Source: Axinella damicornis (lineage: Eukaryota > Porifera > Demospongiae > Axinellida > Axinellidae). Taken from it: 64,000 bases of DNA. Where the stretch lies: positions 294,836 through 358,835 of the forward strand of contig OZ007511.1 of the NCBI GenBank assembly GCA_963931865.1, read 5' to 3'. This document shows, in pieces, positions 45,911 through 64,000 of this stretch (position 1 is its first letter; each line of letters starts with the position of its first letter). The notes beneath the pieces were generated by a model. The model worked only from the letters and a program-made list of their open reading frames with translations, did no database searches and was not told where the DNA came from. The position numbers and the translations under genes are program-made.

Positions 45911-48022
45911 AATCTTCTGTTCCCCATATTTCTTGTACACTAAACAACTTCACGTCTGTCCTATCAACATCGGAACGAATGGCCATTTATCCACATGAAG
46001 AGGGCAAGTTGCCCATATATGGCGGGGTGTTTGTCAGACGACAGACCCCGGCAACTGCCTCTCAGGTACTGTAGTTGCTAGCCCTATGTGCACAGCACAC
46101 TAATGCAACATACCATATTTGCAACTTGATTTTCTTCCCCTCAATCTCAACTGTCCGAATCTTAAAGTCTATGCCTGGACATGAGCAAGTGTGTGGATGT
46201 ATATGCGAGTGTGTGTGTGCGGATGTGTGTACATGTGCGTGTGTATATGTGTATGCATGTGCAAGTATGCAGATGTGTGCAGTGTGTGTGTGTGTATGTG
46301 TGTGAGGGTGTAGTGTGTGTGAGTGTGTGTGTGTGAGGGTGTGTGTGTGTGAGTGTGTGTGCGTGTGTGTGTGTGCTGTGTAAGGGGCAGTCCCAGCACT
46401 TCATTCCCGCAATAAATTTTCCCAAAGCTGCGAGACAAAACGTGGGAGGCAAAGCCTGGCTAGGTTCAAAGAGCAAATGTTTTGGGTGAATTGAAGTACC
46501 ATACACACAATTACAAGCTGTTTGCATCTTTGTTCAAAGCTTTCAAATAGGATATAAACTATGCAATTCAACACGGCCAGCTGTGCTGCTTCAGTTGTCA
46601 ACACTGGTCCTGAAAGCCGATGGTCATCGTAATCAAGGCCAAGCAAGGCTTTGGCTTTCTTTGTTGACATCAACACAACAGTTTCCTCGTGCATAGCGAC
46701 CGTGGGAGGCAATCGTTGTACGGACCACACGTCAACCTCAACTCCAGTTCTTGATCTCTATTTTGCATACTGTAAGCGATCTGGCGGCGTAGCAGGCCTG
46801 GGAATGAGGATACTACACGTTGGACACATACATCCATACATCGTGCGGGTTATCCACAGAATGAAGTCTCTGTCCGTGACATCGTCACAAGGTGAAATAA
46901 GTGCTTTTCATGCTGTAGCAAAACTGTGTGGAGCAACATTCATGTCTGGTGCCCCTGCACTCCTGACGGAGATCTTTAGCTCTGTGTGGGTACCGCTTAA
47001 GGTGTGAGACGTCTATTCTTTCAAGGTCACTTTTAGCCTAAGATCACTCAGGGTTATCAGTCTCCAAACTTCACACAATTGTTCTTGCAGCCAGCCGGTA
47101 GTGACATCAAAAGATGAAGTCTCATGTCAATCATATACAGTGGTCACTAGCAGTTAAAGGGTTAAGCCTTATTAGGCAGGATTCAATGATCCATGCTGAA
47201 ATGAGGTCTGACGCACCAAGCTAATGCCCATACTCGTGAACACAGCGAAGCCTTCAACTACAAACACCTGGGAACAAAGAGTAGGTCGTGATTCCAAGCC
47301 ACGCCCAACCTTGCAGAACACAGTGAAGCTTTTCTACTACACACACCCTGGGACCAAAGAGTAGGTCGTGATCCAAGCCACGCCCACACTTACAGGCGTG
47401 CAACGTGGGCCACAGTATTGCCGAAGGTTGCTGTATCTAGCAACATGAAAAGAGTCTGGTATCCATGACAACGCTGCCTATAAACCAGGTGAATAACTAG
47501 GTGTATAATGAAGACATCACGATCCACTCTTTGACCCCAGGATGGAAAACTTCTCCGTCAGCATTAATAGTCTGGTGACTTATTCACCACATTCTATAAC
47601 TTGCAGGACACACCCACATGTACGAGGGTATCCTCGGAGTGGGGGTGGGCTTTACTTCCCCCTTGGGTCAGCATAACCAGCTATAGATTTTAATGGTAGA
47701 ACATACGGGGCCTCCCATACCCACCCCACACGACCTCGCGTCCAGACCCTCCCCTGGAGGTACAGTAGGTGGGCGCCACACCCTATCGTGAGGTAGGCGA
47801 GAGACCCTGCAGGTCAGACCTTCTCTGGAGGAAAGTGGGAGAGGGTCTGGGCACGAGACTACACCCAACATACAAATCACACACACAAGGCTACTGACCA
47901 ATTGTTGAGATGAACGTTGAATTGAAAGCGTCCTCTGAGAACCTAACCAGAATGCACGTCTTCCCTACGCCACTGTCCCCAATCAGCAACAGCTTAAACA
48001 AGAAATCGTAAGTTTTAGCCAT
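40135..48022 (-). CDS. RAB8: Rab8-like small GTPase
   Basis: Coding exons in order of transcription: 48022-47899, 46174-46114, 45867-45807, 45677-45600, 45347-45258, 43929-43864, 43496-43446, 40221-40135 (TGA). They join to 205 residues, against 207 for human RAB8A. It starts [20 protein letters not shown] with P-loop GDSGVGKT, then FISTIG (switch I), WDTAGQE (switch II), NKCD and ETSAK (guanine specificity), and ends KKGCC, a double-cysteine prenylation signal. In animals Rab8 directs Golgi-to-surface and ciliary membrane traffic. Rab10 and Rab13 are the nearest alternatives; the MAKTYD start, SEDAFNSTF and [15 protein letters not shown] favour Rab8. Introns total over 7 kb and contain most of the minisatellites of this region. 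The frame is open for 68 codons upstream of this ATG (to 48226); I chose the downstream ATG because family proteins start there. Confidence 0.93.
40697..40832. repeat. 12-bp tandem repeat, about 11 copies
   Basis: CCACATGACCTG repeats with two CCGCATGACCTG variants, in the last intron of the Rab8-like gene. A second shorter block of the same unit lies at 41207-41268. Confidence 0.95.
41207..41268. repeat. Second block of the 12-bp CCACATGACCTG repeat
   Basis: About five copies of the unit seen at 40697-40832, followed by the same CACTAG(C/T)TCTA flank. The two blocks share flanking sequence, so the array and its flank were duplicated. Confidence 0.9.
41314..41403. repeat. 21-bp tandem repeat, four copies
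   Basis: CTTCATCCAGTGTGTATACC repeats four times with period 21 in the last Rab8 intron. Confidence 0.9.
41815..42068. repeat. Minisatellite of GGCAGCAATGCACGCTAGC units
   Basis: About eleven units of 20-23 bp (ACATGGCAGCAATGCACGCT with CATGG or GCACGG variants), in the last Rab8 intron. Confidence 0.9.
42337..42385. mobile_element. Foldback element, TAGCCTCGTTCCCAGGC family, copy 2
   Basis: TAGTCTTGTTCCCAGGCCTT and AAGGCCTGGGAACGAGGCTA face each other with an 9-base interior. A minimal copy of about 49 bp. Confidence 0.8.
42633..42902. repeat. 46-bp tandem repeat, six copies
   Basis: TGGCACAATCCCCAGCTTCG at 42635, 42681, 42727, 42773, 42819 and 42865. Units are practically identical, suggesting a very recent expansion. 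Confidence 0.95.
43211..43437. repeat. 55-bp tandem repeat, about four copies
   Basis: TGATACTCCTAATACAGCAC at 43211, 43266, 43321 and 43376. The array ends about 10 bp before the 3' end (in plus coordinates) of the Rab8 exon 43446-43496. Confidence 0.9.
44125..44860. repeat. 81-bp minisatellite, nine copies
   Basis: ACAGTGAGGGGGCTGCAGGC recurs every 80-81 bp from 44141 to about 44787. The period of 27 codons with no stops keeps frames open on both strands. It lies in the intron between Rab8 exons 45258-45347 and 43864-43929. Confidence 0.95.
45100..45245. repeat. Pyrimidine-rich CCCTCCCTCC tract
   Basis: Low-complexity CT tract on the plus strand, in a Rab8 intron just beyond the donor of the exon 45258-45347. 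Paired at 45355-45535 by a purine tract on the same strand, so the exon lies between mirror-composition tracts. Confidence 0.85.
45355..45535. repeat. Purine-rich GGGAGGGA tract
   Basis: Low-complexity GA tract upstream (in gene sense) of the Rab8 exon 45347-45258; on the transcript it is a long polypyrimidine tract. Confidence 0.85.
45876..45907. repeat. (TG)n microsatellite
   Basis: About 16 TG units in the Rab8 intron upstream, in gene sense, of exon 45867-45807. A looser TG-rich block lies at 46190-46380. Confidence 0.9.
46400..47897. other. Interior of Rab8 intron 1: no gene recognised
   Basis: Two open frames (46651-47007 plus; 46730-46401 minus) overlap here but neither resembles a known family. 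A tandem duplication of about 90 bp (47230-47400, containing AAAGAGTAGGTCGTGAT) is present. Confidence 0.4.
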
Positions 48023-48396
48023 ATTGATGCCTTCAACGGGTGTCTGCAGTATCAGTCCTTTGTTACGGAATGAGGGCACACCCTTCAAAGACTTTGATGG
48101 TTTCAATGGGACACAAACTTCTTTCAGCGCCCAACACGCAGTAGAGTGGATATGCTGCAAAGCAGAGTAGTCTTCAGTGCCTGGTTCTTGCAGTGTAATA
48201 GGCTGTTGGGGTCTTTGAAACTTCAAACTTGCGAGTCTTCGTCCACTTTCACCATTTTAATATTCCGAGTCACGTGAAACTCACTACTAATAAATAACCA
48301 GGCGCTAGGCCAGCTAGCTGTTACTATAAATAAATTCAATAATTATGTCATACAGTTTGACACGTGGATTTCGGGAGAGGGCGTGGCCCGTGAGAC
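48023..48396. promoter_or_regulatory. Probable bidirectional promoter between the Rab8-like and GPATCH4-like genes
   Basis: The two start codons diverge across 374 bp. Both genes encode housekeeping-type products, and no other gene lies between them, so a shared promoter is inferred. CACGTG and TCACGTGA E-box-like palindromes occur near 48271 and 48361. No TATA box was assigned. Confidence 0.55.
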
Positions 48397-49588
48397 ATGA
48401 CAGAATTTGCAAGAAAGCAGCTGGAGAAGTATGGTTGGAAGAAAGGTAAACTCTTGCAGTTGGACAATTGATCCTACCCCTCTTTATATATACACACACA
48501 CACCTGGGCTGAGGTGATTGCCCTTCAAGCCTTTTCCTGCCCGAAGCATAACTGGACAGCTGTATGACGTGATTGCATATCCGGAGTAGGAATCCAATCT
48601 CTAATCCCTAGGGAGCAGGGGTGGTTACTCCAATCAGCAATGTACTTAGAGCTGCAACCGGGGTCACTAGTCTCGCGGTCTCGCCACACCCACTACGAGT
48701 CTGGCCCGCGAGACTACGGGGTCACATGATGGAGCTAGTAGGTGTGGCCTGTTGTGGCTACTGTACTACTTAGCCTCGTTCCAGTTCCGGTTCCCAGCCC
48801 CCTCCCTGCAGCCCAGGGGGAGGGGGCTGGGAACAACTTAAGGCTACTGCACTGTACTCTGCACCTCTTGTCCCAAGGAGGTCACAGGGAGATTGAAACA
48901 TGGTTGGGAACAGGTGTGGTTTTTATTCCTCCAGGTCAGGGCCTTGGGAGGGAAGAGGAGGGGATTGCGGAGCCAATCAAAGTTGGGATAAAGAGAGATC
49001 ATGGTGGAGTGAGTTGGGACAAAGAGTGATTGTATACTGGAGTGAGATCTTGGTGGAGTGAGTTGGGAGGAGTCAGTTTGGACAAAGAGTGATTGTATAC
49101 TGGAGTGAGTTGGGAGGAGTGAGATCGTGGCCGGTAGTGTGAGTTGGGATGAAGAGTGATCGTAGTGGAGTGAGTTGGGAGGAGTGAGATCATGGTGGAG
49201 TGAGTTGGGACGAAGAGTTGGCATATTGATGTGGAAGTGTCAGTCATTGGTATAGGCCACATGCGGGCAGGGTTACGGTTGCCAGGAATTCATTCCGGAG
49301 CCTGTGAGGTACGATTGGGACTTTGACATCCTGTACTCTACAGAAGTGGGTGTGGCTAATTTAATTAAGTTTTTGCCGACTGTACTGCTACCATGATTCA
49401 ATTGGGAATTGGGGGTGGGATCCCAGCCATCACCCCTTGTGGGTGTGACCACTCATTGTAATGACTTTTCCAGGTCGGCCTCACTCCGGGTGGAGAGTTC
49501 TCAAACCAGTGGTGGAGCTCTGTGTTTGAGACTGCCGCCAGCAACATCTCAGTGGACAACAGCGATGTAAAGAGAGAGAGAGAGAGAG

Positions 49589-49678
<90 letters not shown>

Positions 49679-50401
49679 TGAGTGAGTATTACTAGTTCTT
49701 CAGACACTCTCCCACTTTCACAGAGGAGAGCTGGCCGACAATACCAAGTTTTTGATTGCCCCAAATCACCCAAGCTTTCATACAGCACTATGTAGAACAA
49801 AATTTGCTCTTTCATTCCCAGGCCCCCACCCAGCATTCGTCGGTACTGCAAGCGACGGAAAGCTGGGAGGGGCCTGGGAACGAGGCTACTCTTTCATAGC
49901 AACATCGTGCAGATGTATTGATGTGTGTGTTGTCTCTGTTAGGATGGTGTTTTGATCCAGACCAGATCTGGGAATGAGACATCCCTTCCTCTTAAGCGGA
50001 GGCACTACGGAATGCACCGGAAGTCACTGCTGTACGGAGGGTTCTTGCAGTCATCAGGGACACCACAAGATGGGGCATCTTCATGTGGTGCTTGTGACCC
50101 TAGCCCTGGTGGATCTGCCCCACGGGCATTGTGAGTCATTGCGTATACTAAGGAAGACCAGTGACAGTGATTGATGGTCATGGTTAGGGGGTAACCTCTC
50201 TCCTGGTCAACAAACAAATTTAAAGCCTGGGAAGTAGGTTCGGGGGAGGGTGAATGCTTTTACAGTAAATGTTTGACATGGCGCCCCAAAATAGTTGACG
50301 GGTGGGATCCCAATTGAGGTATATATTCTTTACATTGCGTGCAGGATTTCTGATGAAGACCTATTCAAGGCTTGTGGTGGGAGAACTGCGCATAAGTAAG
50401 T

Positions 50402-50432
<31 letters not shown>

Positions 50433-50965
50433 ACCCCTGAATTGCTAATCAGGATACATAATATACATTGCGTGGGCCCAAGATTTCCTGAGAACTAAAT
50501 TTCCCACTTGTCCCCTTTTGAGATTATGTAATGACTACTACCTGCATGCAGTGAGCAGAAATATATCTTGTTCCAACTTGCAGGGCAGCTAGGCACGGTC
50601 TGGCGCTGACAGGAAAGCTCAGGAGAGTGCAGTGCCAGGAGGCTGTCTTCTTGGAGCAACCAAGGACCAGTTTTGTCTCCCACAATGGAGCCACCTCGAG
50701 TCATGGAGCCCCCTCAACTCCATTGTCTTTCCATCAAGAGAAGAACGAAGTCACACGGCCGAGTGTGTGTAGGCTGAAGCAGAGAGAAGGTGGAGGCAGT
50801 GGTGTGAGAACTAGAGCAAGGAAACGGAGAGTTAAAGCTGGTGGTGTGGAGCTGATGGTGGACGTTTGCACTAGTTGTCACGGAGCTGAAGCACAGGAGA
50901 AATGTGACAAAAAACGGCACCAAAAATTGAAAACTAAGTGCATTACTGCTACTTCTGAAACATGA
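48397..50965 (+). CDS. GPATCH4: G-patch domain protein, GPATCH4-like
   Basis: Exons: 48397-48445, 48935-49008, 49474-49566, 49943-50130, 50345-50395, 50584-50965 (TGA); 278 residues. The G-patch at the N-terminus reads FARKQLEKYGWKKGQGLGR, followed by GIAEPIKVGIKRDHGG. Then come EFSNQWWSSVFETAASNI and, later, FKACGGRTAHKAARHGL. All align in order with vertebrate GPATCH4 (G-patch, NHWWNELFNKTAAN, ACEGRTAHKAARLG). G-patch proteins usually bind and activate DEAH-box RNA helicases; GPATCH4 is nucleolar in vertebrates. The C-terminal tail is basic (TRARKRRVK, DKKRHQKLK) but much shorter than in vertebrates and lacks the long KKKK repeats. Introns occur in phases 1, 0, 0, 2, 2. A repeat overlaps the exon 2 donor. 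Confidence 0.88.
48771..48845. mobile_element. Foldback element, TAGCCTCGTTCCCAGGC family, copy 3
   Basis: Left end TAGCCTCGTTCCAGTTCCGG with CCCAGCCCCCTCCC; right end GGGAGGGGGCTGGGAACAAC then AAGGCTA. Imperfect, 75 bp, in GPATCH4 intron 1. Confidence 0.7.
48994..49220. repeat. Degenerate tandem repeat spanning the donor of GPATCH4 exon 2
   Basis: GGTGGAGTGAGTTGGGA, which contains the exon end and donor at 49008/49009, recurs at about 49052 and 49195. Related GAGTGAGTTGGGAGGAG and ACAAAGAGTGATTGTATACT units occur between. The intron therefore holds several donor look-alikes. Confidence 0.8.
49567..49684. repeat. (GA)n/(TG)n compound microsatellite
   Basis: Alternating blocks of GAGAGA and TGTGTG starting directly at the donor of GPATCH4 exon 3 (49566/49567). 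Confidence 0.9.
49811..49888. mobile_element. Foldback element, TAGCCTCGTTCCCAGGC family, copy 4
   Basis: TTCATTCCCAGGCCCCCACC faces GGGAGGGGCCTGGGAACGAG then GCTA, in GPATCH4 intron 3. Confidence 0.65.
50402..50431. repeat. Poly(G) tract, 30 nt, at a GPATCH4 donor
   Basis: It begins six bases after the exon ending at 50395, so the donor is followed immediately by 30 G. Confidence 0.9.
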
Positions 50966-51188
50966 TAGCTTGTATTGTACGTACATGTATGAGGGAAATG
51001 TCAGTGGCAGCTGTGGAAGACAGCAAGAGTGCATAAAGCAGTAGTGTATAGGACACAGTCTTGTATGGGCGGTGTATAATTTTTGGCACATGGGGGAGAA
51101 CATTCAATCGCCAATTCCATTTTTGTTCAAGCACCCAGATCTTGGTGCTCCAATCAGATTGTTTCATCGGAGTGATGTATAAATGCAT

Positions 51189-51317
51189 AACCTCGTTCCC
51201 AGGCCCCACACCATAGTGGCTACTTCTGCTGCAGATTCTTTTATGAACTACCTATTAAAGCATACAGGACATTTTTCATGCTTGTAAGCGAGGGTGTGGA
51301 GGCCTAGGAACGAGGCT
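51189..51317. mobile_element. Foldback element, TAGCCTCGTTCCCAGGC family, copy 5
   Basis: ACCTCGTTCCCAGGCCCCAC faces GTGTGGAGGCCTAGGAACGA then GGCTA; the interior is about 90 bp. Confidence 0.75.
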
Positions 51318-51427
51318 ATGCATTGCATTCTTATTGCTGTGCTGGTACAGGCCGCGTGAAGTGTTCCTTTCTATACAAATTCTAGGTCACATCAGAATGA
51401 AAACAGTTGACCTAACTATATTTTCCC

Positions 51428-51658
51428 TAGCCTCGTTCCCAGGCTCCTGACAATGCACAGCAACGAAAAGTAAGGTATTTTGCATTGCTGCACAATGGGG
51501 AGCCTTCCCCCTACACATACTCAAAAATTGTCTTGGGGGGGGGGGGCACAGCTAATATCAATGCATGCATAGGGAGCTAGGAAGGAATGGCTTATGCCCC
51601 CATGGCATGGCATTGAGAAAAGGTCAATTTTCACCGCATGTGGTCTGGGAATGAGGCT
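51428..51658. mobile_element. Foldback element, TAGCCTCGTTCCCAGGC family, copy 6
   Basis: TAGCCTCGTTCCCAGGCTCC on the left and GGTCTGGGAATGAGGCT on the right, about 230 bp apart and just upstream of SIN3. Confidence 0.65.
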
Positions 51659-51747
51659 GCGGTATAGTGGGCGGACACCTTTAATTATGTTGCATATTCG
51701 ATTCGATTTGAGCACGTTTTCATTTGCGGTTTGTTTACCAGAAAGGC

Positions 51748-63044
<11,297 letters not shown>

Positions 63045-63055
63045 GTTTGTGATAC

Positions 63056-63150
63056 GCTAGCCTTGTTCCCGGCCTTCCCCACCTCCAGTCTTTGATCACT
63101 TGAAGTATCCAAACATGGAGGGAGAGGGCCTGGGAGATCTGGTCACGTGC
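63056..63150. mobile_element. Long variant of the foldback-family element
   Basis: CTAGCCTTGTTCCCGGCCTT then CCAGTCTTTGATCACTTG and GGCCTGGGAGATCTGGTCAC. The same order of motifs (TTCCCAGGC, CAATCTTTGATCGCTTG, CCTGGGAGATCTGCATGGTCAC) occurs at 27454-27556 in an intron of gene C. Confidence 0.6.
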
Positions 63151-63321
63151 ACAGATGGTAGACACATGGAGGCCAGTTCCGATGAAAGATATTGAGTGTT
63201 TGCCGAGGATGAGGTCATACTATGTTTTGTACCAAAACAGGCACATTTTGGAAACCATTTTCTACCAAATGTGGGAGACCATTTGTGACCCTCTGAGCAT
63301 AAACCACCCATTCACCGCAAA

Positions 63322-63326
<5 letters not shown>

Positions 63327-63358
<32 letters not shown>

Positions 63359-63840
63359 GAAACTGACCAACAAGGGAAGGAGCTCAGTCGGTCCCATAGC
63401 CCAAGGCTAATCTAGGGGACTTCGAAAAAAAAAGAACAAAGAAAAAAAAAGGGGGGAAAGGCACAAACAAAAAAAGGGAAAAAAGGCACAAACAAAAAAG
63501 AATTACACAAGACCTATAAGTAAATTGATTTAATTTTTGTCTTAAAGGTACTAATACTACTGCTACAAACAACATCACTAGACAACGAATTCCACAAACA
63601 AACAGACTGTACAAAAAAAGAATTATAAAAAGACGAACACTTAGCAAAGGGTTGTAACAGTTGAAAACAATTAGAGGTTCTAAGGTTAGGAGACAATCTA
63701 AGTACAAAAAAACCACCGGGAAAATAAGAGAAACCTTTAAGGAATTTAAAAGTAGTCAATAATTTAAAGTACTGTCGTCTTTTGATGAGAGAGGTCATTT
63801 CAAATTGACTGTGTAGATTCTCCGAACTAGAGACATTGAA
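63327..63840 (-). mobile_element. 3' end of a LINE retrotransposon with poly(A) tail
   Basis: The minus-strand frame 63798-63514 encodes LRLSPNLRTSNCFQLLQPFA followed by KCSSFYNSFF and LWNSLSSDVV, the classic C-terminus of CR1/Jockey-type ORF2. Downstream on the minus strand comes an A-rich 3' UTR and an A run of 29 (T run at about 63327-63355 on plus). This fits a 5'-truncated insertion in the last visible SIN3 intron, antisense to SIN3. Confidence 0.75.
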
Positions 63841-64000
63841 TTTACGTTACGAGGGTTCAAAGTTCAATGGCTCCTAAGCGAATATTGATCGCTTGCGCTA
63901 CTTCTAACGTGTGTAACAACTGAACGCGTAGGACTTCCCGTTCGCAACTCGAGATTATTGAACGCATACTTGCTCGCTATTGTTCATGTTCGATGGCTTC
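63841..64000. other. Window edge; nothing recognised
   Basis: Presumably still SIN3 intron or older LINE sequence. The remaining SIN3 C-terminal exon or exons are not visible. Confidence 0.4.

Larger units (their letters stand above)
50966..51747. other. Intergenic region between GPATCH4-like gene and SIN3
   Basis: No gene seen; filled largely by two foldback copies (51189-51317 and 51428-51658). The SIN3 promoter should lie at its right end, partly within or next to the second foldback. Confidence 0.5.

Noticed and set aside
46651..47007. 118-residue plus-strand frame in Rab8 intron 1
   Set aside because: No family resemblance, an overlapping minus-strand frame of similar size, and no splice context.
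63155..63415. Frame starting MVDTWRPVPMKDIE, considered as the next SIN3 exon
   Set aside because: It lies partly in a dispersed repeat also seen near 27.5 kb, does not resemble the SIN3 C-terminus, and runs into a poly(T) tract.

Overview
This is a stretch of animal nuclear DNA, most likely from a sponge (Porifera). All genes are intron-rich, with short GT-AG introns. The predicted proteins are metazoan: secreted Calx-beta/SRCR/EGF/ITIH_C proteins, a Rab8-type GTPase, a GPATCH4-like G-patch protein and a SIN3 corepressor. Arrays of extracellular Calx-beta domains on phase-1 exons recall the sponge aggregation-factor gene family, which is the main reason for suggesting a sponge. The species cannot be named from sequence alone. 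Exons below were read by eye from splice sites, reading-frame continuity and family resemblance.

Left part (1 to about 38.8 kb): a head-to-tail array of four plus-strand paralogues, called A to D here. A is cut by the left edge (484-9790), B is complete (12778-18352), C is complete (23230-29726), and D has its 5' end lost in a run of 200 N (31589-38814). Each encodes a chain of Calx-beta domains (9 in A, 2 in B, 4 in C, at least 3.5 in D), one EGF domain and a C-terminal inter-alpha-trypsin inhibitor heavy-chain C-terminal-like domain (ITIH_C). B and C begin with signal-peptide exons, so the products should be secreted. Every intron falls in phase 1, except that nothing can be said about missing 5' ends. 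Every Calx-beta domain is split over two exons, and in A a two-exon SRCR domain sits inside a Calx-beta domain at that split. All four ITIH_C domains keep the Asp-Pro-His-Phe motif, which in vertebrate heavy chains is the cleavage and chondroitin-sulfate ester site. Relics of the last exon (10988-11444 and 30751-30924) show further decayed copies.

Middle part (38.8-51 kb): a Rab8-like gene on the minus strand (48022-40135), whose introns are full of minisatellites. It is head-to-head with a GPATCH4-like gene (48397-50965); the two start codons are 374 bp apart, so a shared promoter is likely.

Right part (51.7 kb to the edge): SIN3 on the plus strand (51748 to beyond the edge, 29 exons visible), with PAH1, PAH2, PAH3, the HDAC-interaction domain and most of the C-terminal domain.

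Between and inside genes there is a heavy load of non-coding structure. It includes minisatellites that repeatedly contain or abut splice junctions and a dispersed foldback family with ends like TAGCCTCGTTCCCAGGC. There are also TTAA-flanked elements, other MITE-like foldbacks, a 66-bp perfect palindrome between 7-bp direct repeats, two LINE 3' fragments, and six poly(G)/poly(C) tracts of 26-33 nt. The strongest candidate for something new is the Calx-beta/EGF/ITIH_C gene array.
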